Assembly: GCA_002499195.1 (NCBI GenBank)
Contig: DAKS01000057.1
Span: 4,351 to 15,624 of the forward strand
From: Euryarchaeota archaeon UBA443
GTDB taxonomy: Archaea > Thermoplasmatota > Poseidoniia > Poseidoniales > Poseidoniaceae
Length of the DNA: 11,274 nucleotides
Direction of reading: 5' to 3'
Position 1 is the stretch's first letter. Each line of letters opens with the position of its first letter. The position numbers were made by a program, and so were the translations under genes. The notes below the pieces were generated by a model. The model worked only from the letters and a program-made list of their open reading frames with translations. It did no database searches and was not told the DNA's origin. Shown in pieces: positions 1-7,523 of this stretch.

Positions 1-1
1 T

Positions 2-73
2 TACGGAATTGTAGCGACTTGGGAGGAAACACTTCCTGTCTTCCAAGATGCACTTTCCAACTTGCTCGGTTAA
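2..73 (+). CDS. 3' end of an unidentified protein gene (partial)
   Basis: An open frame enters from the left edge and ends with TAA at 71-73. The last 23 residues end in ...FQDALSNLLG, which looks like a normal amphipathic C-terminal helix. The only support is the open frame, the plausible composition, and the position of the stop: it overlaps the stop of the convergent hydrolase gene by four bases, the tight packing seen elsewhere in this window. Too little is visible to name a family. Confidence 0.5.
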   Translation, partial: YGIVATWEETLPVFQDALSNLLG

Positions 74-825
74 GCGTATTTACCGAACGTGTAGACTCCG
101 GATTCTCCGGCATCATCACCTACGAATGGATTTGTTGCTTTTTCATGACCAATAGTTGTGAGTGGGCCATGACCGGGATGTACGATTGTTGACGGGTCAA
201 GAGGCCACAGTTTTGTTCGAATGCTATTTGATAATACATTGAAATCACCTCCTGTATTTTCTAGATCTGTACGGCCGACAGAACCTGCAAACAATGTATC
301 ACCAACGAAGAGATGATCAGCATTATCATCGACAATTAATCGAAGGCAGCATCCACCTAGTGTATGTCCCGGAGTGTGCAGGATTTCAAAATCTAGAGAA
401 CCAAGTGATAGGATCTGATTATCTGCAATTTCATAATCTGCAGTGGCTGGTTCTGGCAATACAATACCATAGCGAACTGCTGCCGTTTTAGCCAATGTTT
501 GCAAGAACGTATCATCTGGATGTAAGTACCAATCCACATCAAAGTGTTTCTTCAAGGTTGGAATGTGTCCACTATGGTCAAAGTGTGCATGAGTATTGAG
601 CAGTGCAACGACTTTGCGTTGAATTGATTTCGTATCTTCATCGGTGTGAGTCGACCAATGAGGGCCTGTTCCTTGACAAGACTCGATCCAATCGATGAGT
701 CGTTGCGGTTCATCTCCACCGTCAATGATGACAGTATCTCCTGTCACACAATCAGTAACAACAGAACATCGCATCTGCAAAGGGCCGACTAAGAAGTTCT
801 CAATCAGTGGTGCTATGACGCCCAT
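70..825 (-). CDS. Metallo-beta-lactamase-fold hydrolase, glyoxalase II-like
   Basis: A 251-residue soluble enzyme with the complete two-metal site of the MBL superfamily. Numbered from the ATG at 825, it has HAHFDH at 79-84, HTPGHT with His154, GDTLF with Asp176, and HPGHG at 216-220. The N-terminal pattern FLVGPLQMRC followed by VIIDGG resembles small YcbL/GloB-like hydrolases that act on thioesters such as S-lactoylglutathione. The substrate here cannot be read from sequence, and archaea generally lack glutathione. A TTG at 865-867 would add 14 residues but overlaps the upstream gene by 20 nt. The ATG leaves a 22-nt gap and starts just before the family's conserved region, so I prefer it. 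GGAG lies about 17 nt before the ATG, too far for a normal SD, so the start is not certain. The gene probably shares an mRNA with the beta-propeller/PKD gene upstream. Confidence 0.9.
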   Translation of the reverse strand: MGVIAPLIENFLVGPLQMRCSVVTDCVTGDTVIIDGGDEPQRLIDWIESCQGTGPHWSTHTDEDTKSIQRKVVALLNTHAHFDHSGHIPTLKKHFDVDWYLHPDDTFLQTLAKTAAVRYGIVLPEPATADYEIADNQILSLGSLDFEILHTPGHTLGGCCLRLIVDDNADHLFVGDTLFAGSVGRTDLENTGGDFNVLSNSIRTKLWPLDPSTIVHPGHGPLTTIGHEKATNPFVGDDAGESGVYTFGKYA

Positions 826-847
826 GATGTGGCCAATGACTTCTCCT

Positions 848-2407
848 TCATGAGCCTGAGTATTCAACAGTAATCTGAACCGAATCTGTAGTCATGCCCC
901 CATCAACATCGAACACACGAAGTTCAAATCGATGGATTCCAGGAGATAGTTTGACCCTCAGTTTCGCTTCTGTCGAAATTTCTCTACCAGTTGAGTCCAA
1001 CCATGACCATGTCGTAATTCTGTCCTGAGGATCGCTGGATTGAGAACCATCCAATGTTACGACTACTGCATTGCTATCGCTTACAGAAATGATCTGATTT
1101 TCGCCAGCATATGCCTTTGGAGGAATTATTTCATCAGCTTCTTCATGCAGAAATTGAAGTAACTCATCAAGGTCTTGTTCAACATTATCACTGGATTCAG
1201 AAGTCAATTCCTCGTTCATTGCAGCCGTGAGGGAATCAAAACCAATATCAAATTCATTTTGATTATTTTGTAGTGATTTTTGTTCTTCTTCAGACAAGAG
1301 TTCAGTAAAGTCATCAACTGTTCTATAGACAACATCTGGATCTGTTTCAACCTCAATAACATCCTCTTCAAACCAAACTTGTAGAAATGAAGAGTCGACT
1401 TCAACCGAATCTTGGTTTAGGTCACAAATTCCGACAGGTTCTGCTCCAGTCCAATCGTTTTGATCCTCACCAGAGAATACGAATCGTCCAGAATCATCAA
1501 CTTCGATGGACTGAACCATACCTTTGTGTTCAATCTGCCATACGATTTCCTTACTTTGAACATTAAATCCATAGATGTAGAACCAAGTTCCGATGAGAAT
1601 CACATTCCCGCTTAGTTCCATACATTGAATCGGATAAGAGAATGTGTGGAGTGTCTCTGGAACGTTTTCTTTGATAGAAATTAAGTCACCATTGTCCAAG
1701 CCAAGATAGTGATTGGAATCACTGGAAACAGATGCTTTGATGCGTCCTTTAATCTCCTCTCGGGCAAGCAGATGGCTATTTTTGTACAATTCTATTTCTA
1801 GAGCTTCTTCATCTCCAGGAACTAGAGCATGGCCTTCTCTTGCAACATACCAGGCATCGCCACTACTCGGACCAACCGCTACGATATCTTCTCCAATCTC
1901 GCCCCGTTGTGGACGTTTGTATTGAACATTCAATTGATCATCTGTTTGAACAACAGATTGGTCTTCCATAATGAGAAGAGCGCCATCGGATGTAATTTCA
2001 AAAGAGCGTACATCTCTGTGAACGGTAGGGTATTCTTGACCATCAAGTGTGTACTGCCTTAGTGTTCCGATTCCATCCAGTGCAAATATTTGCTTACCAA
2101 ACCTTAGTTGTGAACCTCCAGCATCAAATTCTGCAGTCCAAATTTCTTCAGCATCCATAGAGTAAACATGTAGTCCGTTGGTTTCATCGAGAATTACAAT
2201 CTTATTTGCACTCCAAGCAAGATCCATAATCTTCGAATCAACATGTATCTTCGCCAATACTTTGTTCTCATCGCTTGCAAGTTCAACGCATTGAACCAAA
2301 CCATCGACATTACCAATCAGAAGTTTTCCCGATGTTGGATGCAAAGCAGTGGATGTAACACTTGCCTTTTGATGAAGTGCATCAATGACAGGAAGGGTTG
2401 CGACCAT
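848..2407 (-). CDS. Beta-propeller protein with acidic linker and C-terminal PKD-like domain, no signal peptide
   Basis: A 519-residue protein. Residues about 5-340 form successive four-stranded units of WD40/PQQ-like type, for example HPTSGKLLIGNVDGLVQCVE, DETNGLHVYSMD and DDSGRFVFSGEDQ. Repeat divergence prevents an exact blade count. Residues about 345-425 are a very acidic, probably helical or disordered linker. Residues about 430-517 are a PKD-like Ig fold: PKAYAGENQ, VTLDGSQSSDP, WSWLD, FELRVFDVDGG, VQITVEYS. There is no signal peptide or membrane span, so it is predicted to be cytoplasmic, which is unusual for a PKD-type domain. The ATG at 2407 is preferred over the in-frame GTG at 2416 because GCATATAA lies about 26 nt upstream of the ATG, which fits a leaderless mRNA. 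It is the first gene of a probable pair with the hydrolase. Function unknown; the architecture suggests a protein-interaction scaffold. Confidence 0.82.
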   Translation of the reverse strand: MVATLPVIDALHQKASVTSTALHPTSGKLLIGNVDGLVQCVELASDENKVLAKIHVDSKIMDLAWSANKIVILDETNGLHVYSMDAEEIWTAEFDAGGSQLRFGKQIFALDGIGTLRQYTLDGQEYPTVHRDVRSFEITSDGALLIMEDQSVVQTDDQLNVQYKRPQRGEIGEDIVAVGPSSGDAWYVAREGHALVPGDEEALEIELYKNSHLLAREEIKGRIKASVSSDSNHYLGLDNGDLISIKENVPETLHTFSYPIQCMELSGNVILIGTWFYIYGFNVQSKEIVWQIEHKGMVQSIEVDDSGRFVFSGEDQNDWTGAEPVGICDLNQDSVEVDSSFLQVWFEEDVIEVETDPDVVYRTVDDFTELLSEEEQKSLQNNQNEFDIGFDSLTAAMNEELTSESSDNVEQDLDELLQFLHEEADEIIPPKAYAGENQIISVSDSNAVVVTLDGSQSSDPQDRITTWSWLDSTGREISTEAKLRVKLSPGIHRFELRVFDVDGGMTTDSVQITVEYSGS

Positions 2408-2429
2408 GATTGCCACAGGTATCCGTCAG

Positions 2430-2437
2430 TTATATGC
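2430..2437 (-). promoter_or_regulatory. TATA-like box for the beta-propeller/PKD gene
   Basis: On the minus strand this reads GCATATAA, a good archaeal TATA-box match. Its centre lies about 26 nt upstream of the ATG at 2407, the usual TATA-to-transcription-start distance, so the mRNA would begin at or next to the start codon. Confidence 0.55.
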
Positions 2438-2483
2438 TAATGTGTCATTCGTTCAAACCATTGTTACACAATTGATACCAAAG

Positions 2484-2497
2484 GATATTCTATGAAT
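2484..2497 (+). promoter_or_regulatory. AT-rich TATA-like element for the surface-protein gene
   Basis: GATATTCTATGAAT lies 20-30 nt upstream of the GTG at 2514. It is a weaker TATA match than the one serving the divergent gene. The spacing again points to a leaderless or near-leaderless transcript, and no SD sequence is visible before the GTG. Together with 2430-2437 it defines a compact divergent promoter region (2408-2513). Confidence 0.35.
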
Positions 2498-2513
2498 TAT
2501 TCTAGGGGTTGTT

Positions 2514-5500
2514 GTGCGTGTTTGGTTCGTGACCATTGTGTTTCTTGCAATGGCCCTGTCTCCACTTGTGAATCATTCTACTGAATTGGAAGATTTGAGT
2601 GAGCGTATTCAGCATTCCACTCCTCTCCAAACATCGCTCTCAGCCAGTTCTGGTTGGATCACCGGCGGTGAAGAAATTACCATTACAGGAAGTGGTTTTT
2701 CGGATCTCCGTGATACAAATGTAACCTACGACGGCATCAATCATCAATGGACAAAGACTACTGCAGACTACGGGAATGAGGCAGGACATGAAAACTCGAT
2801 TGCAGTTGATTCGAATGGTCATGTTCACATCGTTCATGCGAGTGGTGATGGCTACGCATTCACCCACAGTGTCTACGATGGCTCTTCTTGGACGCCCACA
2901 GCCATCAAAAATTGTGAAGGAAGTTATTGTTGGGATACGCACATGGTGATTGATGACAACGATGAACTCCATGCTGCTTATTCGACGAATACAGGACTTG
3001 TAGTGTACATGCATTATGATGGCTCTTCATGGTCTTGGTCACAAGTCACTACGGGCGCAAAGGTAGGCCCGGTAGGCATCGCTCTCGATTCAAATAACAA
3101 TCCTCACATTTCCTTTACCGGCTATCACCAGTACTGCGGCAATGGTCTCCGACTTGCATCGTTTGATGGGACAGCATGGACGACCAATGTCATTGATTCA
3201 GGCGGCAATAAGGGATGTGATTCTGCACTTCTCATTGATAGCAATGATAATGCCTACATTGCGTATCAAGATCGAGACCAATCGAAATTGAAATTTACAA
3301 CGAACAAAAGTGGTTCTTGGATTGCCTATGCACCAGATACTGGCGGATACAACATCGCCTATCCGGGCTATTTCAGCTCGCTAGCCATGGATGATCAGGG
3401 ACAATTCCACATCGCCCATTACGATAGTGATAACGATGATTTACGCTATTCAACGGGTGTACCAAACGGAGCATGGAATACCGACGTGGTTGATTCATCA
3501 GGAGATACTGGCAGAAATCCTTCCATTGCAATCGATGCAGCAGGCGATCCGCACATTGTTTATCGGTCATGGAACGGTTGGAAATTGAAGTACGCCACAC
3601 TGAATCCATCATCGCCGGACTGGCAGGTCAGTACCATTGAGACAGGTAGCGTAGGCGATGGCACAGGAGAATCAAATTCGATTTTCATTGATGATGAAGG
3701 TACAATGCATGTCGCCTACACCGATGAGACGAACGGTGTCCTTCGATATGCTACCAAATCGACTGGTGTGACTGTAACTAATGAAATTACAGTCAAGTTT
3801 GGTCATCTTGGTTCGGTAACAGGTGACGTTATCGATGACTCGACCATTCGATTTACAACACCTGTAGTTTCGAATTCAGGAAATGTCACGGTCTCATTAA
3901 TTGACCATGAGGGAGTTGAGCATCAACTGTCTTCGACTTTCGAATTTATCGATCAAAATGATTTGGATGGTGATGGTGTTCCAAATTCAAACGACGATTG
4001 TCAAGATGTTGCAGGAACTTCAACACAAGATGTGAAAGGCTGTCCAGATGATGATGGCGATGGTTACAGTAACACAGGTGATGTCTTCCCGAACGATGCG
4101 AATGAATGGATGGATAGCGATGACGACGGTGTTGGAGACAATTCCGATGCCTTCCCTAATGATGCAAGTGAGACGATGGATTCGGATGGTGACGGCGTTG
4201 GTGACAATTCTGATGATTGCCAAGAAGTTGCAGGAAATTCAACCCAAGATGTGAATGGTTGCCCTGATAATGATGGTGATGGTTACAGCAACACAGGTGA
4301 TGTCTTCCCAGACGATGCTATTGAATGGATGGATAGCGATGGTGATGGAGTTGGCGATAATACCGATATGTTCCCAATGGATGCGTTTGAGCAATTCGAT
4401 TCTGATCTTGATGGAGTAGGTGACAATTCGGATGCCTTCCCGAATAATGTTAATGAATTTGCAGATTCGGATGGCGATGGTGTTGGTGATAATACCGATG
4501 CGTTCCCGAACGATGGGACTGAAAGTGTCGATTCGGATGGCGATGGTGTAGGGGACAATAGCGATGCCTTCCCGAATGATGTTAATCGTTCAGCAGACAC
4601 TGATGGCGATGGCGTTGATGACACGATGGACGATTGTCCTGAGAGTGAAGAAACGGATATGGTCGATGAGGCCGGTTGTCGAATTGTAATTGATTCGGAT
4701 GGTGATGGTGTCGAAGACATCTACGATCAATGTCCTGAAGTTAATGCATCTGAACTCGATGAAAATGGAGATGGATGTTTAGACGATACTGACGGTGATG
4801 GAATCCTCGATTCCGAGGATGAATGTCCATCGACGGAATTGGGACAAGATGTTTCTGAAATTGGCTGCAGTGATGCACAATTGGAGTTGCTTGATAGCGA
4901 TTCAGACGGTGTATCTGACCTTGATGACACATGTCCTGAGACAACACTGGGGACAATCGTAGATGCTTTTGGCTGTGAGGTTGAAGAGTCCGGGAAAGAA
5001 GATGAAGAGCCGTCTTCTGCATTCGAATCCTTCTTCTCGGGAGAAAATGATGCGGTCACAACAACGCTTGGTGTGAGCGCACTTTTGTTAGCCCTGTTTA
5101 CATTACTTCAGACGAACGTAGCAGCAGCGCTCCTTCCCGATGCATTTCGATGGATACAAGTTCTACGGAAGAATTCTAAATTGACTAAGGAAGAACGCAA
5201 TGAGTTGACGTATCTACAATCCATAATCCAAGCTTACTACAACAATCCACAGGAACTTGTTGATGAACTCAACCAATTGAAAGCAGACCTTACTGGAAGA
5301 TACACCAATAATGAGATTAAGAAACAGACACGTGAGAAACTGTTCACACTAATTGAAGACCTTCTCTCCTCAACCCCTCAGGAATTGTACCAAATTGCTC
5401 ACAATGATGATTACTTTGGATTGGGCGGTTCTATCGATTCAGAAGATCGTACTAAACTGCTCAAAGAGAAGTTAGCGATGAGCGATGAAACAGTTTCAAC

Positions 5501-5669
5501 TCAAGTGTTCCATCCAAACCAACAATCAGATATTGCCGAGCCTCCAATCAGTGCTGTTGGCGCTGTTCATGATGATGGTTATGAGTGGGTTGAATGGCCT
5601 CAAGATAGTGGCGATTGGTGGTATCGAAGCGCTTCTTCACAATCACTTTGGCAAAAATGGGAATCGTAA
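2514..5669 (+). CDS. Large surface protein: signal peptide, TIG domain split by a seven-bladed propeller, TSP3 repeats, TM anchor, cytoplasmic tail
   Basis: A 1051-residue protein predicted to be exported by Sec and anchored with its N-terminus outside. Residues 1-21 are a signal peptide with the hydrophobic core WFVTIVFLAMALSPLV. Residues about 43-70 look like the first half of an IPT/TIG domain (GWITGGEEITITGSGF). Residues about 71-418 hold seven units of about 48 residues with cores such as DSNGHVHIVHAS, DSNNNPHISF and DDEGTMHVAY, each followed by a D/N-G-x-W-type turn: a seven-bladed propeller. Residues about 419-478 resume the TIG fold (NEITVKFG, DDSTIRFTTPV, NVTVSLIDHEG, STFEFID). Residues about 480-821 are calcium-binding TSP3 repeats (DSDGDGVGDNSDAFPND). 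Residues about 848-870 are one membrane span, followed by Arg/Lys-rich residues that fit positive-inside orientation. The 175-residue tail is helical, then ends in an aromatic motif (GYEWVEWP, GDWWYR, WQKWES). Likely role: adhesion, ligand binding or envelope architecture; the ligand is unknown. GTG start chosen because it gives a full signal peptide. Confidence 0.9.
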   Translation: MRVWFVTIVFLAMALSPLVNHSTELEDLSERIQHSTPLQTSLSASSGWITGGEEITITGSGFSDLRDTNVTYDGINHQWTKTTADYGNEAGHENSIAVDSNGHVHIVHASGDGYAFTHSVYDGSSWTPTAIKNCEGSYCWDTHMVIDDNDELHAAYSTNTGLVVYMHYDGSSWSWSQVTTGAKVGPVGIALDSNNNPHISFTGYHQYCGNGLRLASFDGTAWTTNVIDSGGNKGCDSALLIDSNDNAYIAYQDRDQSKLKFTTNKSGSWIAYAPDTGGYNIAYPGYFSSLAMDDQGQFHIAHYDSDNDDLRYSTGVPNGAWNTDVVDSSGDTGRNPSIAIDAAGDPHIVYRSWNGWKLKYATLNPSSPDWQVSTIETGSVGDGTGESNSIFIDDEGTMHVAYTDETNGVLRYATKSTGVTVTNEITVKFGHLGSVTGDVIDDSTIRFTTPVVSNSGNVTVSLIDHEGVEHQLSSTFEFIDQNDLDGDGVPNSNDDCQDVAGTSTQDVKGCPDDDGDGYSNTGDVFPNDANEWMDSDDDGVGDNSDAFPNDASETMDSDGDGVGDNSDDCQEVAGNSTQDVNGCPDNDGDGYSNTGDVFPDDAIEWMDSDGDGVGDNTDMFPMDAFEQFDSDLDGVGDNSDAFPNNVNEFADSDGDGVGDNTDAFPNDGTESVDSDGDGVGDNSDAFPNDVNRSADTDGDGVDDTMDDCPESEETDMVDEAGCRIVIDSDGDGVEDIYDQCPEVNASELDENGDGCLDDTDGDGILDSEDECPSTELGQDVSEIGCSDAQLELLDSDSDGVSDLDDTCPETTLGTIVDAFGCEVEESGKEDEEPSSAFESFFSGENDAVTTTLGVSALLLALFTLLQTNVAAALLPDAFRWIQVLRKNSKLTKEERNELTYLQSIIQAYYNNPQELVDELNQLKADLTGRYTNNEIKKQTREKLFTLIEDLLSSTPQELYQIAHNDDYFGLGGSIDSEDRTKLLKEKLAMSDETVSTQVFHPNQQSDIAEPPISAVGAVHDDGYEWVEWPQDSGDWWYRSASSQSLWQKWES
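3993..4166 (+). repeat. Segmental duplication inside the TSP3 region, copy A
   Basis: Encodes 58 residues from DDCQDVAGTSTQDVKGCPD to AFPNDA. The same segment recurs 219 nt downstream (4212-4385) with high identity in DNA and protein, a recent in-frame duplication compared with the more diverged remaining repeats. Confidence 0.8.
4212..4385 (+). repeat. Segmental duplication inside the TSP3 region, copy B
   Basis: Second copy of the segment at 3993-4166, from DDCQEVAGNSTQDVNGCPD to MFPMDA. Differences are scattered single-base changes with no length change, so the frame is kept. Confidence 0.8.
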
Positions 5670-5698
5670 AAGAGTTCCAAACATGTTGCTGAATTGAA

Positions 5699-7240
5699 TC
5701 AAGATTGATGATTGTGCATATCTATGCCTTGTTCATCCTCTTCCAGTTTCTCTTGCTTGGAAGCATCGTTTCGCTCTGCTCTTAACTTATCGAGATAGGC
5801 TTGATCAATATCGCCCGTGACGTATTCTGCGTTGAAGCAAGAACTGTCAAAACCATCGATGTTAGTCTCCTTGTGCCCAGTTACTTCTTCTAGGTCATCG
5901 AGTAACTGGTAAAACAAACGATCGGAACCAATCGTTGCACTGATTTCATCAATCGATTTACCATTTGCAATGAATTCATCGACGGCTGGCATATCGATAC
6001 CGTAGACGTTTGGATATCGTACAGGTGGTGCTGCAGAAGCAAAGTAGACCTTGCTTGCACCAACTTCTCGAGCCATATCGATTATCTGTGCGCTCGTTGT
6101 TCCACGAACGATTGAATCGTCGACAAGAAGAACATTCTTTCCTTCAAATTCTCTAGGGATGGCGTTGAGTTTTCGGCGAACTGATTTCATACGCATTTCT
6201 TGACCTGGCATAATGAAGGTCCGGCCAACGTATCGATTCTTGACAAATCCTTCACGATAAGGGACATCGAGTGTAGTGGCCATTTGAAGTGCTGAAATAC
6301 GTCCTGAATCAGGAACGGGTATGACCGCATCTATGTCATGGTCAGGCCAATCTTCAAGAATGCGTTCTGCAAGGCGCCTGCCTTGATTCAATCGTGCTTG
6401 ATAGACCGAAATACCATCGATGGTTGAATCCGGCCGAGCGAAGTAAACATGTTCAAAGATGCATGGTGTGAACCGTTTCTTTTCTGCGCATTGTTTGGTA
6501 AACAAGTGTCCTGATGTTGAGATGAAAACGGCTTCTCCAGGTTGAACGTCTGCTACGACTTCGAATCCAAGAGCAGTGATAGCAACAGATTCGCTTGCAA
6601 CCACCCACTCAGTACCCCCTTCATATTCGCGCTTACCATAGATGAGTGGACGAATGCCATGAGGGTCTCTGAATGCGAAAAGACCGTATCCATTGATCAT
6701 TCCAACACAGGCATAGCCGCCTCGTACCGATTCATTGACATTCTTCACGGCGTCAAAGAAGGAATCGACGTTGAGAAATGGTTCACCGTCTATACTCATC
6801 TGATCGCTGAGAATATCGAGTTGAACAGCAAGGTGATTGAGTAAAACCTCAGAATCACTCGTTGTATTGACATGTCGTCGATGTTCAGTTATGAGCTGAT
6901 TTGCAATCTCTTTACTATTGGTCAAATTTCCGTTGTGAGCAAGGGCAAGTCCGTAAGGTGAATTCACGTAGAATGGTTGAGCCTCAGCGGTCGAGGATGA
7001 TCCAGCAGTTGGATACCGCACATGCCCGATTCCAATATGTCCAAGCAACTTCTGCATGTGTCGCTTGTAGAATACGTCGGAAACCAATCCGTTGCCCTTG
7101 CGGAGGTTGAATTTCTCATTATTCTCCGTCATGATGCCCGCAGCATCTTGACCTCGATGTTGAAGAACAGTAAGACCATCATACAGAGCCTGGTTCACGT
7201 TTGAACCAAGCCGCCCAACGATGCCGATGATGCCGCACAT
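5699..7240 (-). CDS. purF: Amidophosphoribosyltransferase (PurF), E. coli-like type
   Basis: First committed step of purine synthesis: PRPP plus glutamine gives 5-phosphoribosylamine. It is 513 residues, full length. The N-terminal Ntn glutaminase starts MCGIIGIVG with nucleophile Cys2 directly after the initiator Met, so there is no propeptide. RGQDAAGI (29-36), HVRYPTAG (73-80) and NGNLTN (103-108) follow. The phosphoribosyltransferase half has YFARPDS (266-272), GFVKNRYVGRTFIMPGQ (331-347) and the PRPP loop LLVDDSIVRGTTS (371-383). The gene starts 58 nt after the eL37 stop and is probably cotranscribed with it. Many blocks match, from memory, enterobacterial PurF almost word for word, including the far C-terminal MHN. 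The Fe-S cysteine arrangement of the Bacillus-type enzyme is not evident, for example Asn411 in YPNVYGIDMP. Function is certain; the bacterial origin is an inference. Confidence 0.98.
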   Translation of the reverse strand: MCGIIGIVGRLGSNVNQALYDGLTVLQHRGQDAAGIMTENNEKFNLRKGNGLVSDVFYKRHMQKLLGHIGIGHVRYPTAGSSSTAEAQPFYVNSPYGLALAHNGNLTNSKEIANQLITEHRRHVNTTSDSEVLLNHLAVQLDILSDQMSIDGEPFLNVDSFFDAVKNVNESVRGGYACVGMINGYGLFAFRDPHGIRPLIYGKREYEGGTEWVVASESVAITALGFEVVADVQPGEAVFISTSGHLFTKQCAEKKRFTPCIFEHVYFARPDSTIDGISVYQARLNQGRRLAERILEDWPDHDIDAVIPVPDSGRISALQMATTLDVPYREGFVKNRYVGRTFIMPGQEMRMKSVRRKLNAIPREFEGKNVLLVDDSIVRGTTSAQIIDMAREVGASKVYFASAAPPVRYPNVYGIDMPAVDEFIANGKSIDEISATIGSDRLFYQLLDDLEEVTGHKETNIDGFDSSCFNAEYVTGDIDQAYLDKLRAERNDASKQEKLEEDEQGIDMHNHQS

Positions 7241-7288
7241 ATGAGTCCCTTAGTTGCGGACAGTCGCGCCGCCTTTGTATTCATTGCC

Positions 7289-7303
7289 CCTAATTTGCTT
7301 AGG
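7289..7303 (-). other. Small inverted repeat at the eL37 stop codon
   Basis: On the minus strand CCTAA-GCAAA-TTAGG, a 5-bp perfect stem with a 5-nt loop spanning the eL37 TAA. It is AU-rich and weak. It may be chance, or may influence the eL37-purF junction. Confidence 0.25.
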
Positions 7304-7478
7304 CCTTGGGGCGGTGGGATTTCTTGTTCCAACTGTGTGTTCGCATTCGTGCAGTCTTACCGTATCCACAAGAAGCACAGACGCCCTTTTGCTTGTGATA
7401 CGAGTTGCGACCACAGCGTCGACAGCGTATGTGTGTTGTCTTTTGTCGACGACCCATGGATGGTGTACCCTTTGACAA
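7299..7478 (-). CDS. rpl37e: Large-subunit ribosomal protein eL37 (L37e)
   Basis: A 59-residue, very basic zinc-ribbon protein of the archaeal/eukaryotic large ribosomal subunit that contacts 23S rRNA. The sequence runs MSKGTPSMGRRQKTTH, then CRRC (18-21), then CASC (33-36), then GYGKTARMRTHSWNKK, the classic L37e pattern with all four zinc cysteines intact. The start is TTG at 7476-7478. It is supported by GAGGTGA, a strong Shine-Dalgarno match a few bases upstream, and by the family N-terminus (x-K-G-T-P-S). An in-frame ATG six codons later would delete that conserved N-terminus. In many archaea an Sm-like (LSm) protein gene sits directly upstream of this gene; here there is none, and the next gene upstream encodes a membrane protein. 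purF follows downstream. Confidence 0.95.
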   Translation of the reverse strand: MSKGTPSMGRRQKTTHIRCRRCGRNSYHKQKGVCASCGYGKTARMRTHSWNKKSHRPKA

Positions 7479-7511
7479 ATGCTCACCTCGATATCAACGC
7501 CACCTACCCCC

Positions 7512-7523
7512 TACTTATGAAGT
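7512..7523 (-). promoter_or_regulatory. TATA-like element for eL37-purF
   Basis: The minus strand reads CTTCATAAGTAG, centred about 39 nt upstream of the TTG start. Transcription would begin about 14 nt before the start, leaving a leader just long enough to hold the GAGGTGA Shine-Dalgarno. The match to a TATA consensus is moderate. Confidence 0.35.

Larger units (their letters stand above)
3954..4976 (+). repeat. Thrombospondin type 3 repeat region (within the surface-protein gene)
   Basis: About 340 residues of Asp-rich units of roughly 23-25 residues, built around D-x-D-x-D-G-x-x-D. Two flavours alternate: a short form (DSDGDGVGDNSDAFPND) and a Cys-containing form (DDC...GCPD). Such units bind several calcium ions each and form a rigid stalk. 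Cysteine pairs in the second flavour could form disulfides outside the cell. Confidence 0.9.

Noticed and set aside
826..867. TTG start at 867 for the metallo-beta-lactamase-fold hydrolase.
   Set aside because: It overlaps the upstream gene by 20 nt, has no SD, and the extra 14 residues precede the family's normal N-terminus. It remains possible, because the ATG also lacks a well-placed SD.
3954..4976. Regularly spaced DNA repeats that could suggest a CRISPR array.
   Set aside because: The repeats stay in frame, vary at third codon positions and encode calcium-binding TSP3 units; there are no unique spacers between identical repeats.
4283..5059. Two long minus-strand open frames (4283-4720 and 4727-5059) rich in Ser, Pro and Thr.
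   Set aside because: They are the reverse complement of the Asp/Gly codon repeats of the TSP3 region; the repeat composition keeps the opposite strand free of stops. The plus-strand reading has clear domain structure.
6542..7204. Several plus-strand open frames inside purF.
   Set aside because: They lie opposite highly conserved PurF catalytic sequence and have no start signals or recognisable product.
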